NCBI GenBank assembly: GCA_013396655.1
Contig: WBMV01006535.1
Location: 94,707 to 158,706, forward strand
Length of the DNA stretch: 64,000 bases
Direction: 5' to 3'
Origin: Campylorhamphus procurvoides
Lineage: Eukaryota; Chordata; Aves; Passeriformes; Dendrocolaptidae
In this document: positions 24,003-35,541 of the stretch, piece by piece
Position numbering within the stretch: the stretch's first letter is position 1
How the letters are laid out: each line of letters starts with the position of its first letter
Program-made: the position numbers and the translations under genes
The notes under the pieces: model-generated
Told to the model about the DNA's origin: nothing
The model's input: only the letters and a program-made list of their open reading frames with translations
The model's database searches: none

Positions 24003-24214
24003 AGATAACACACACAAAAGGTAATTAATATTCCGACATCTTATCAATGAAATAAACATCCAACGAGACATCCTGACTCACACCAGCAACGCTGCAAACA
24101 AACCTCCTGTCAGAAAATCCTGTATATCTTATCACTTCGACAAGGCTACATACCAAAGGACCACCGCAATACTCTTTTGAATGCTATAAAAACTCGAGAC
24201 AAATTTTGGGAAAT
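24003..24214 (+). promoter_or_regulatory. Candidate TATA-type promoter with GATA motifs
   Basis: A TATAAAAA box lies at 24185-24192, which would place a start site near 24215. Upstream are three GATA-factor words: AGATAA (24003-24008) and CTTATC at 24040-24045 and 24128-24133. CpG dinucleotides become frequent from about 24030 onward, unlike the CpG-depleted surroundings; this suggests either an unmethylated host promoter or a young insertion. TATA, CpG density, a GC-rich leader and a consensus splice donor all occur in the right order on one strand. The alternative is the U3/R part of an LTR family I do not recognise. No TG...CA ends or polyadenylation signal were found to support that. Confidence 0.5.
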
Positions 24215-24352
24215 TAGGAGCTAGGGGACGGAGACGACAGACCAACAAGCCAGCTGGGAATCACTCCCGAACCTCTCCTCATCTCTGCTCTTCAACACCG
24301 CCTGACTGACCAGTGGGGACCGAGATCGTGTCAGCCTGGAAAGAACTGAGAC
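24215..24352 (+). other. Candidate non-coding first exon (5' leader)
   Basis: About 138 bases from the expected start site to a perfect splice donor, GAGAC followed by GTGAGT (24353-24358). It is GC- and CpG-richer than the surroundings and has no ATG-initiated frame of note, as expected for a 5'-UTR exon with the coding exons far downstream. I cannot name the gene. The minus-strand frame of 165 codons over this region (24718-24221) is low-complexity and antisense, so I treat it as chance. If the promoter is LTR-derived, this would be R/U5 with a donor, as in a retroviral leader. Confidence 0.4.
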
Positions 24353-24560
24353 GTGAGTGTGCCATATCCCTCTAATTTTCCATATCCCTGAGGGCCACAA
24401 AAACCAGCAAGGCCCTGGCACTGTCGCTGCAGCACCCTGGCACTGGGTCTCGGCGGGGACAGCACAGCCCGAACGCCCTGGCTGCCTTCCAGAGGGCTCA
24501 TACCCCCTGCGGCTGAAAACATCGGGGACAGGAAAAAAGCTGCGAAAGCTCTCCCTCTCT

Positions 24561-24600
24561 CCCCCCCCACACACACACTCACACACACACGCACTCACAC
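24561..24600. repeat. C run and CA-type microsatellite
   Basis: A run of C passes into ACAC repeats interrupted by TC and GC (24561-24600). A further CT dinucleotide run lies at 24698-24716 and ends in a strong pyrimidine-AG word, TGCATCTCTTAG, at 24725. Both lie within the presumed first intron. Confidence 0.8.
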
Positions 24601-24619
24601 CCTCGACATCTCTGGCAAA

Positions 24620-27600
24620 AGAATAATTTATGGTGGTATCCTTTCTCTCTGCTTCTAAAAAGTTAATCTCTGCATTTTTTTTCCAATCTTTTCTTATTCT
24701 CTCTCTCTCTCTCTGCATCTCTTAGCAATTAATTAATAAAAAAATCAGTTTTTTAAATAAACGGATAACTTGGTTTGAGTTTTAATTTTGTTGGGGAAAA
24801 TATTCGAATCTGAAGTTCTTTCTGCAATATTCAAGCAGATTGTAACAGTCAATTAAATGTAAGTGCTACACTGAAACTGTCCTTTGAGGGAGCAAAATCC
24901 TATTGAAGAGTGATTTCTCCAATACAATGAAAATTTGAAATTGATTTACAGTCTAAATGTGTCAGTTCTTATAAATAGAGTTATAATGAGGATCTATAGA
25001 ATTTCAGATAAAGGAACAGAGGACTTAATGGGGGAATGGCTAATGCTTCAGTATAAATGAAGTATAATTGTTCAATCAATAGTTTGCTTTAGAGGTGTAG
25101 GTAAGATTTCATTAGACATAGATCAAACAAGTATCTCTTTGCACAGAGAGCAATGAACCACAAGTTTATGGTGGGAAAACGCTTGCTCAGAAAAGAGTTA
25201 AAAGGATTAAAAGCTACTAAAATGCACTGAAGCAGACCATGCTAATGAATAGCTTTTAACACCAGTTAAATAATATCCTTTTTTTCCCTTTTCCCTCCCT
25301 ACTCTACTTCTGTGTCAGCAAATATAGCTGCTGAGGTAGACTGGTTGCTGCAAGGACCATTTCAATTCCAGGTGTTGCTGCAACATGGCAGGTGTCATTC
25401 TTTAGGTATGAAGCAGCTGCTGCTAAGAGTAAAATCCATAAAATGAGTAGCATCACATTGTGTCTCAAAGCACTTCATACAAATGGGTCTTTGCCTACAG
25501 GATCATTCCCTGGGTATTGATGCAAACATTTTTAACTGGTTTAAGCAGCCCTCCTCCTTGTTTAAGAGGTTCAGCAATCTAATCAGGGAGCAGCAGCATC
25601 ACTCCGTGATTTACAGCTCATTTTAAAAAGCAAATACTCAAACAAATAATGGGAAAAGACATGATTGCTCTCTGTAAATATCCCGGGAGTGAGCAGGACA
25701 GCAAAATGCCCAAGAGGAGAAAGAACATTTTAATTAAAGGACACTGTTGGCAATTGGCAATGAGTAAATTTAGACTTGAAATTAGGAGATTATTAGAGTC
25801 AGATTATGGAACAGACTCACAAAGGATGTATTGAAGGAAAAATATATACTATATTTAAAGACATATCCAAAGAAATTTGTGAAAATGATTCCAAAATGAC
25901 AGGAAATTGGGCTAGTTTGCCCAGATCATTTTCAGTCTTATGTCATACTTTAATAAGCACAATGAAGAGATGAACAGCAATTCACAGGGTGATTCCAGTC
26001 TCCATTTCTTTCAATTGTCTGGAAATGGTTTTTTAACTAGGAAAAATTACTATATTCACTGAATACAATTTGTTGCACATAGTTTGAAAATCTGAAGTGA
26101 AGAATAATTTGATTTCATGGGCTTATTTCTCAGGCAAAATAATCATGTATTTCAGAATAGGATATGTAAATGAACTAAAATTTATACCTACTGCTCTGGC
26201 TACATAGTATGATTTAGTGAGGCCATAAAATCATATAGTCCCTAAAGAGCATACCTCAGGTCCCTTAAGTATAACATTGCTCAATGTCCTTACCATTGTA
26301 TTAAAAAAAAATCACTTGGAAAGTATTATTAGAAATCCTGACAACAACTTAAGTCACTGCTGGAATAGCCACAGTTTTTATTCCACTTGGAGCTTCCCAG
26401 GGCAGTTGTTTAATTGCATATCAAGTTTCTCTAGCTGTTGAAGAAAGAATTTGCAAATTGGATTCAGCAACTGCATAGTGCTGTGCTAGACATACTTGTC
26501 TAAAAGTCAAGCCTTCCTTTTCAATTGATTTATATTTCAGTAACATGTACCAAAACCAAACCCAAAAATAAAACAGTAACTGCATACCAATGCTAATGTT
26601 TCACAGAAATTTAGTACTTGAAGATTGGAGGATAGTGGTAGTCCATCAATAAATGATGTTACTTCAAAATCAACTTTGATAGGAAAGGTATATTCGATGT
26701 GATAAATTAAAATCCAACACTAACAAAATTATTATAATGTGCTTTGCAGAAAAATGCCAATAAGTGAACTCAAAGTAATTTCACTGACAGATAATGCAAT
26801 GAAAAGCATTGATATTTTAAATGTTCATTGACATTTCATTTAGAAAGTTTTAAGACATAACAATGAGCCTTATTAGAAGGACAGTTTATCTGAATCTCTG
26901 AGATTACTCCTCAATGGCAGTAAAACTATACATAATTTTCATGTTCTCTGATATGGATAATGTTATTATTTTTTATTAGTGAAATCCAACTGAAAAATGT
27001 CTGGACCCCATTGCGCTTCATGCACTACAGATACCTAATTCTGCCCAGACAGTTTTGGACAGGAGGGAAAAAAAAATTCTTACCTTTCCAAAATACAAGC
27101 AGCTAATCATTATCTCAAGACTGCTTCCCTCCATCTGTATCCATGCAGTCTGTATTGACTGTTTCTTCTTTCTTTGTTGACCTTGTTTCTTGAAGTTTGT
27201 CTTAAACCCAGAAATTCTTATCCTTCCAAGGATAAGAAGGGGATGAACAGGGAGTTTGTTCACAAATTGCTGCCACATCTCTTTGGTCAAGTATGGCACT
27301 TTAATGGTCTCTTATACCTTGGAAAACACTTGAATGGTATTTCAGATCTGGCAAATAAACTACAATAACTTCACAGTGTTTTGGTGAAAAAACATCAACC
27401 TGGACCAGGGACCAAGGAAGAAGATAGAAATCATCATTCCAGTGGGAAGAGAAATACTGCAATCAGTCACTTAAAGGGAAGCTTTGGGCTGAGATTTTCA
27501 AAGCTGAGATCCTCCTGTTATAAATAAAAGGTGGTTATGGGGAAAATAAACATTTCTCTTGTTCTATAAAATAGGGTATATATGCTCAACACTTGTAGTC

Positions 27601-28397
27601 CAGAAACACTTTTCAGAACTCAAGTATTTCCTTTACTTGATGAATAAGTTAACAAGTAAGCTATGAAGCTGTGCTCCCTCTTTTTTTTTTTCCCCATCTG
27701 TTCTAATTCTTATATTTTACATCATCACAGTTATGTATCAGAAGAAAAAGAGAACAGTATTACATGGAGCAGCCTAGATAGTATTATCAAAAATTTCTCC
27801 TTGGGTGATGAAAATACTCTACTTTTGACAAGACCATTAAGACTGAGTCTTTCTCTTTGGTGATTATTTAACCAGCAGATGAACAAAAAAAACAATGTAA
27901 AAGATAGATTACAATGATAATTTAAACCCTCTCAAAGGGTTTTGCATTTGTTCCTTGACTGGTTTATATTGGTTTTAACCTAGAATATCAGTTTAGCTCT
28001 ATTTTGTGAGAATTCTGTCCTCTACCTTGCTAGATACAATGCCTTATAATGTTTAGTTAGAGGAACACTGAGTTTCTCTGTCGCCGAGAATTTAACACAA
28101 GACAAATGTTTCTAAGGTTCTGAGGATGTGAAATTCGAGATATATTTGAAAACTCAGACTAGGAGAAGTCGAAGTCAAGTAGAAATGGGTTTAACCTAGT
28201 TTAAGTAGGGGTAAGGCAGTGGGACCGTATACCCTAGTATGAAATATTAGGATTTAGCCATTTGTTTTCTTTTATTGACCATAGCTTTAAACATGGCATC
28301 TGCAAACTCTTTTAGGTTAGGATTTATAGTTCTTATATCCTTTCTACAGTTTTTCACTTAAGGTACTCTCTTGCCATACACTTACTCAGTGCACAAC
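24620..28397. other. Non-coding DNA, possible intron and conserved element
   Basis: No coding exon can be supported. At 25278-25319 a long pyrimidine tract ends in TTCTGTGTCAG, a strong splice-acceptor word, followed by sequence to TTTAG|GTATGA near 25405. Its frames carry early stops, so a coding exon is unlikely; it may be a leader exon or chance. The remaining open frames (for example minus 27018-27299) have no motif. Confidence 0.45.
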
Positions 28398-28975
28398 TGT
28401 TGGGAAAGACTTCTGCCACAGCATATGCAGAGCAGAGACAGAGGATTATCCAGACTGCACATCGTGGAGAAAGAAGCCCCTGGAGACAGGACCAATGCTG
28501 TGACAGCTTCCAAAGGACCAGAGACTTTATAATTCAACATTACCTGTGTCTTTTATGTACGGGTTTTCCCCTGTTTAGATTGCAACCTCTAGAAACACCT
28601 TGCTCACATATTAAGAGTGTTCCTTTTTCCCCGCGTATCGAGCCCCGCACCCCTCCCAACCTTATTGGATGTATCACCTGTCTATCCCTGGGTTCCCACT
28701 GGGTTTTGGTCCTCCTGCTCCCTTATTGGCCCCTGTGCCCCCCAAACCACATCACTCCCCCGAGCCCTTACCCAATCACATCCTACCTCCCAGACCCCAC
28801 CCGAAGGGCTTAAATACCCTGGACACCGGTAATTAAAGGCTTTTCTATGACCACCCAGTTTTGGGTTGCTACATCTCTTTACTCCTGACCACGTGGGGAT
28901 TTCACAATCCCCTCCAGACCCCGGGAGGCTGTAGGACAGTGGAGGAGCTGGTTCCCCCCCACCACAGGGGTTACA
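28398..28975 (+). mobile_element. Solo LTR, class I (gammaretrovirus-like) type, with 4-bp target duplication
   Basis: A 578-bp block starting TGTTGGGAAAG and ending GGGGTTACA, flanked on both sides by the identical 4-mer CAAC (28394-28397 and 28976-28979). A 4-bp duplication is typical of class I endogenous retroviruses. The U3 holds ATTGG/CCAAT boxes (TTATTGG twice, CCCAATCAC once), the promoter a TTAAATA element (28810-28816), and the R region an ATTAAA signal (28832-28837). A C-rich U5 follows. The exact duplication and clear ends suggest one of the younger insertions here. The 137-codon frame at 28400-28813 lies wholly in U3 and has no retroviral motif. Confidence 0.82.
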
Positions 28976-28979
28976 CAAC

Positions 28980-30064
28980 CAAACTCCCCAATAATCTAGG
29001 GAGAAGACACAGTCAAACTGACTGTTGTTAGTACATTTCCTTAATCAAAAAGGAGTACTAATTTAAACTCCAGGGAAAGATCAAGCCTTTAATTCCCACG
29101 ACCTTGGTGATAGATTAATTTTCAAATTCCTGGGTTGTGTTAGATGTTGTCTGGTCTATCATTATGGTATCTTGACTAGTAGATGTCTCTGGAGAAATCT
29201 GTTATCAGACAAAGTAAATATCCAAGTCTTGCTCTCTAGAGGAATAGGAATGCCCATTTAAAACGTCTGGGACTTTTCCATGGCTAGGTAAACTCTGAGA
29301 AGAAGTTACGAGAAATTATCCTTTGCTCAAAAATTGCAACTTTATCCTTACTTGTACTAAAGGATGTCTTAGAATTAATTAGATGGTATCAATGGAAAAA
29401 TTATGCCAGTCATTTGTTAGTCAGTCTTTCAGGTGTTTCTTCCAAACATGTGGATACACTCTCCACCTGCAAAGAATTTCTGAGAACTTGTTAATAAAAA
29501 TAAAGATCAATTGTTTCTCTAATTAGATTGTATTGTGGATATGTAAAAATAAACTACAACAATTTAGCAACTAAAGAAAAGGAAGAAAAGGAGTTTTGTT
29601 TTGACATTGCACATTATTAGAATAAACATCTGTGTATCAAATTTGCTGCAATGAGCAATTAATGGCTAAAACATGAATCATCTAATTAAAAAAAAATGAT
29701 GATTAGGATAATACGTGGTTGCCAACTTGCACTAGTTTTCTTTAAAGTTTTTTCTCCTTCAATTCTGATTACAAAGGTGTACTATACTGCTGCTGACATA
29801 TAATCAGTTTAGCATTTTTAGTTTTTAATAACAGTTTGTGTATTCATTTCAGTATGTGGTGATGATCCCAGCATGCTATAATGATTTGCATCACATTCCA
29901 AATGAGAAATGATTTTATTTGCATGGTTAATTTCTCAGCAATTCCCCTTAATTTCAAGATGAATGTGGTTTTCATTTTTTCCAACTATGTAAAAAACAAA
30001 CAAACAAACTCCTGGAATCTCTCAGTGGTCCAAACCTTTTTATCAATTTTTTTTCAATTCATTG
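28980..30064. other. Non-coding AT-rich DNA
   Basis: No gene or repeat recognised between the LTR and the CR1 fragment. Confidence 0.6.
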
Positions 30065-30182
30065 TCTTTAACTCTGTGGGAGAAGCACTAGCAGGATGCA
30101 GAGAGGTTGTGGAGTCCCTGTCCTTAGGGATTTTCAAAACTTGGTTGGACACAGCTCTGGGCAACTTGCTCCTGCTTTGAAC
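30065..30182 (+). mobile_element. CR1 fragment (plus strand), internal 3' UTR piece
   Basis: About 118 bp matching the CR1 3' region in the plus direction: 'gcagagaggttgtggagtcc', 'cttagggattttcaaaac', then 'tggacacagctctgggcaac'. Both the 5' side and the terminal ATTCTATG-type tail are missing, so it is a truncated relic. Confidence 0.82.
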
Positions 30183-32267
30183 CAAATCTACAACAGACCT
30201 CCCACCCAAACTGAATTTTTCCATGAGTTTCTGAAGATAGTGATTAATGATATTATATAGTGTCACTATTTTAAATTGAATTATACAAGGAAGCCATTTA
30301 GTCAAACAGCGATACAATAATAAACATTTTAAAATGCTTTAATGTATACGTCACCCTTGTGCACGTGTGTTTCTTCATACCTACATACACGTATATGTAT
30401 CTATCCGTATATGTATGTGTACACATCCTATCATGATAAAATATCCCTTTTTATACATAAAACTTTGGTGCTTAATGTGCTGACATTTTTTAAGAATTCT
30501 TGGTGTTTATATTTTATTTCCAGTTAATTCTAATTAAATTTCAATGCGCTTTAACTAATGTAGATTTAATAATAATAAAAGAGTAAAGGTTGCCACAATG
30601 TGGATTGAAACTAAAGTTACTCCACAAAATAATAGCTTTGAATAAGAACAATAAATAGCTTATACTAAAAGAATAATGTTATTTCCTTTAGATAAACACT
30701 TAGTGGACTGAATTTCCTTTTTTATGTTTTCAAATTCTTAGTTATTCCAGATAAAATTATCAGGAAATTTCTGGTTCTTATAATGGAAGTAAAAAATCAA
30801 AGTAAATCTACAATATATATTAGGTTTTAATTGCTGGTTTATTTATTCAAAACCAAATATGACTCATTTATACAGCTGATTATGGAAAAAATAATGATGT
30901 CTTTGCAGTGAATTTCATCCTATCACCATCTGTTGCATATTTCAGAGCAGATTTTTAATCCAGAAGGTGATTTTACTTGGAGTGGTGATAACTCAATCTA
31001 TATCTTTTCTACAGGCCATATTAATTGCAGTACAGCCTAAGATGTGCTTACATGAAATTCACACTGACTGACTTTAAGTTCTTTAAAACCAAAATGCCTC
31101 TGGAAACCACACCCAGCACATCTCATGAAACATACTGTCTTGAAAGGACAAACTATTGCTGGGAATTGTCTTATGAAATATTTTCTGAAAGATAATTTTG
31201 AACTACAAAAATAGATGTTTTTACAGTAATTAAGTCACTTTATGAGCATCTCAATTTTCCACTGCTTTAAGGCCCCAAAAGATTTAAGGGGAAAAAAAAA
31301 AGTATTTTCTATTCTTCCCTGTATTCTGTGGTAGTGTTTCAGATGATTGTTATATTTATTGATGAAACTATACTTGTCTCTGCAAAACTATCTGGTTCAG
31401 CAAGCAACGTTCAATTTAATCCAACTGCTGCCTGTAGGATAGCACTTTCATTCTTTTCTCTCTTCTTTTTGCCTCTTTGAGAAGACAATACTCAGGAAAA
31501 TCTAGTGCATACGTATCCGTTTAATCTTAGCATAACACACACATTTTTCAATATGTACTGCTAAAAAGTTTAATGATTTAAGGCGAAGTGCTGCTTGTCT
31601 GTGTACCATGCTATTTCCTTTAGAAATTTTCTCATACCAGGAATTTTAAACCCCACCTTATAAAAATGTCAAAATGTTTTGATTGGTACACATAGCATAC
31701 TTTTTTAACTTTTATTTGGAACTTGAAGGTTTCAAATTTGTTGTGTCAAAGTTTCTTAAAAAAGGCTGCTAAAATTTGTGTGTAGTGATAATAAGTATTA
31801 GAAAAATTAAATAATAATAAAAATCCACTTTAAAATAATGGGCTGCTTGGTGCTACGTAGCTGGGAAGAGAGACACAGGAGGAGCCCAAGCTGAACAGAA
31901 GTCAAACTTTAAGCCACTCCCACAGGAGGGACAAAGTATCTTGCAAAGGCTGTGCTTGCTCTTAGAGATAGCTGTAGAGGGGAGGTGTGACTCTCCTGTG
32001 TACTATAACTTTTTACACAACTTTTCCAGGGCAGCTCTGATCTGAGACTGGAATTTTCCCTGTTTCAAGGTGATGAAGATTCTGTGCTCTTCTGAAAGTG
32101 AACCTGCTCTGGTTTACTCCAGAGGTAACTTCCTGCTCAAGATCTTTATGGAGCGTGGGGATGGGGGTAATCTCTCATGAATGTGGATAATTTTAGATAT
32201 TAGAGATACTTATATTTTACTTGACTTGTGAAACCTTTTGCTTAAAAAAGTGCTAAGACACTCTTAA
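30183..32267. other. Non-coding AT-rich DNA
   Basis: Nothing recognised. A slightly GC-richer stretch at 31845-32170 has no landmarks of a known element. Confidence 0.55.
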
Positions 32268-32333
32268 TTTAAAAGTAGCTACTTTTAAAGTAGCTGATAA
32301 AGACTGATAAGGCCTGAAGTCTTTATCAGCTAC
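32268..32333. repeat. Compound palindrome: perfect 22-bp palindrome abutting a 16-bp-stem hairpin
   Basis: Positions 32268-32289 form a perfect, spacer-free palindrome (TTTAAAAGTAG and CTACTTTTAAA). It is directly followed by the perfect stem 32290-32305 (GTAGCTGATAAAGACT) and 32318-32333 (AGTCTTTATCAGCTAC), with a 12-nt loop. The two structures share the GTAGCT word, so alternative pairings between them are possible. No open frame crosses it and no known element contains it as far as I can tell. It may come from template switching at replication or be the remnant of a small inverted-repeat element. Confidence 0.92.
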
Positions 32334-35096
32334 ATTGCTGGTAGAAACTCTGGGATGGAAAGGATTAACTCACCACCTTTATTTCAAGCTAACTAGAGCC
32401 CTCTAGAGAATCTGCTCACAAAACTATGTGTTGGACTCATGTCAGCTGTGTCACATCTGTTAGGTACCTGCAGTTTAAGTCCAGGCAGGACTGCTAGCAT
32501 GAAATGGATGCTGTACAGATTATGTTTTATCGTGTTCTGCTCTAATTGATCCTCCATTCCAGAGATGCTGCTTTCCTTCACAGGTGAGATAAAATTTAAG
32601 GAAATGCATGGACTCCTGTACACCACTATAAATAAGGAGAACTCACTTCCTCTTTCTCACAGATCTAGATATGCATGTGAATATACAATGAATTATTGGA
32701 TGTAATACCTAAAATATTATCCTTGGGTAGAACTTCAAAAGAAATTAAACTATGTGGCCTAAGGACTTCATAATAATAATAAATTAAGCTATGCCACAAA
32801 GCTAAGGTCTCCTCCATCGCATTTCTTATACCTCTAAACACATCACAGATTCTTTTCACAGGGCAGTTATACCCATATCTTTCTAATTTATTGCCATGTT
32901 CATGTTCAGCACTTGTAATAAATAATGAATCCCATTGCTCATATCCCTTGAGGCTTTTTTCATCAAGACCCCTATAGGGACCTTGCTCTATTCCTGATTC
33001 TTCTGCGAATAATAAAAAAAAAAGGGATTAAACATGTACAGTATTTGCCCATTATTACTTGCCTTTCAGTTCCTGAATCACTCAAGCATTGCTACTATAG
33101 GGGGCACATCCTTTTCAGTTTTCAAGTGAAAGTGTAAAGTATATGAGGGATTTTGTAGGAAGCATATTCTCAGTAAGCTGTAAAAAGTTCCACTCACTCG
33201 TTCATCTCATTTCCACCTGTGTAGGCTTCAGCATTAGTTAGCTGAGATGTTTTCTCTGTGAATGCTAGTGAAGTAATTTATCCACATAACCCAAAGCAAA
33301 TATCCAAACCCCATGCATATAATTAAAATGGTTTTAATTAGTTTTGATTGAGTTTGTTCAAACATTTATTGTGGGGTTTTTTTCCTTATTGCTTATAGCT
33401 ATGCAATTTGTTGTGCTTAAGTAGGAAAACAAGACACTTAATGAGCACTTGGAGTGGAATGCATTTTTGTAACTTTGTAGGCAGTCATATAATGCACACT
33501 AAATTTAAAAAGTTCACAAGGTCACTTTCTGCATTCTTGTTAAACTAGAACGCACTACATGAAAAAATCAAGAATCGTGTTAAGGATTTAAGCTTATGGT
33601 GTATCAAGTAGGTATAAACATCTGAATACTCTTAATAAGCAGACCAGAGCCTGTGCTTAAGAGGAAAGTAGAAGTCCCCAGAAATTCCTTTATCTCTGAC
33701 TAGACAGAAATGGTGTTTCTACCCCAAACTTTAGAGCTTCCTGAATCGCAAATGTGAAGGAGACCAGTCAGACAGTTCAGGAGTTCTCCAGGTTGCGAGA
33801 GACACTGGAGTAGCCCCATTGACCAACCACAGCTTGGACTGTGAGTTTCAGGAGAAAGACTTTCCCCTAATTTTCTATAATTTCCATTTATAATACTTTA
33901 CCACCCAAAAAGAAAACCCCCAAACATCAAACACTATTTGAAAAAATAACCCCAATAACTTATCTTTGCAAATACTTGTCATTTCAGATACAAAAAGAGG
34001 AACTTGAATGTTGGAAATGAGGAGGTCCTCAATCTGTTCATAATCTGATGACAAATTGTCTGCCCTTTTCCCATTGATAGAAAAGAAATCATTCATTCAA
34101 CTACTTCAGTAAGAAAAAGCATTTCAGAACTCTACACTTGGAGTGGTAAAAACAGTAAAATAATATAAATCTGTTGTTTATATGCATTAAAATAAATGGA
34201 AATAAGTAACTTCATGAATCAATCTAGCACTATTTTTCTTCTATGATTCATAATCATTCTCAAGGTGTTACATATTGTTGAAAGTAATGGAACTGGACCT
34301 TTCTTTTAACTGTAAAAGCAATGCTGTCAGTATTGTTTAAAATTGGGGAGGAAAATCTAGGGAAAGGAATAGATTTATTTTTATTTTTTTCTTTTTAATA
34401 TAGCAAACAGGCCTTCCTCATGAAGTTCATTACACTTTGTTTTTTCATTACAGTCAGGCTGCTTCCAATGAAAACTCGCTGTTGTTCTGAGTATTTTGAA
34501 ATTTTTAAGAATTTTGCTCAATTCTTCTCTCTTCTCTGGCATTCCATTTGATTCAGAAAATCTTGAGAAAAAAAAGTTATCAACCATACAGGTACTACTT
34601 TTCATAATTAGCTCACAAACATTTTTAGGAGACATATCTTAATGTTTTCTGATCTGCTGATTGGTCCCATAATAAAGTAAACCTATATTACTGTACCATA
34701 CTAAATTCCAAGAACTAGAAAAATCTGAAGCAAATAAGTATCACACAACCAGAGCTTAACAATCAGTCCTACCTGATCAAGTGTAGACTATACCCACACC
34801 AATACAATAGCCTTTATTCACTTAAGCAATGTATGCAAAACAGATTTGTGGGCCATATTACTTGTGCCAAAATCTAACTATGTCCTCAGAAAAAATGGCA
34901 TTTGTTTTGAAATTGACATCACTGCTATCAAAAAAATTGCAAAACTGAGGCTAGTCTTAACTCATGGGGATTAAGGAGAGGCAGAGGAGGAGAAAAGGAG
35001 TTATAGGTTCTTTGCTTAGGATTTAGTTTTATTTTCTTTGATTATATTTTATTTTATTTTTCCACACACTAGGGAGTTACATCTGTGCCCTTTGGT
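32334..35096. other. Non-coding AT-rich DNA
   Basis: No gene recognised. Minus open frames at 32393-32626, 32665-32859, 33875-34096 and 34381-34635 are short and without motif. Confidence 0.6.
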
Positions 35097-35541
35097 ACAG
35101 AATCACAGAATTGCAGAGAATAGCAATGAAACTGGAACATAAAGCCTATGAGAAAAGACTGAGGGAGCTAGGATTCTTCAGTATGGAGAAAAGGAGTCTC
35201 GGGAGACCTTATCTACCTTATCTACAACTATGAAAAAAGCAGTTGTAGTGAGGTGGGGGTTTGCCTCTTCTCCCAGGCAGCTAGTGATAGGAAAAAGGGA
35301 AATGGCCTCAAGCTGCACAGGGGAGGTTTAGGTTGGGTATTAGGAAGAATTTCTTCACTGAGTGTAAGACACTGGAACAGGCTCCCCAAGGAAGCGGTAT
35401 AGGCACCGTCCCTGGAGATGTCCCGAATAGGAGTGGACATGGCACTCTGCAGTATGCTTCAGTGGGTATGGTGATGTGAGATCAAAAGTTGGACTCAATT
35501 ATCTTGGAAGTCTTTTCCAACCTTAGTGATTCCATGATTCC
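35097..35541 (+). mobile_element. CR1 LINE 3' end (plus strand)
   Basis: A 5'-truncated CR1 running in the plus direction. It holds the landmark 'ctatgagaaaagactgaggg', the segment 'tttaggttgggtattagg', 'ttcttcactgagtg', and the end 'gtcttttccaacct' followed by two copies of the terminal octamer type GATTCCAT. At the left edge, 'agaatcacagaattgcag' (35100-35117) is the complement of a CR1 tail, so a minus-oriented CR1 end abuts this plus-oriented one. No coding part of ORF2 remains apart from the last few codons in broken frames. Confidence 0.9.

Noticed and set aside
24221..24718. Minus-strand frame of 165 codons
   Set aside because: It is antisense to the promoter-like block, and much of it translates the CT and CA microsatellites (RERER and CVCECVC strings); no domain.
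24800..24815. TTCGAATC word resembling a tRNA B box
   Set aside because: No A box, cloverleaf or acceptor stem can be drawn around it.
28400..28813. Plus-strand frame of 137 codons
   Set aside because: It starts two bases inside the LTR and lies wholly in U3; proline-rich sequence comes from the C-rich U3 composition.
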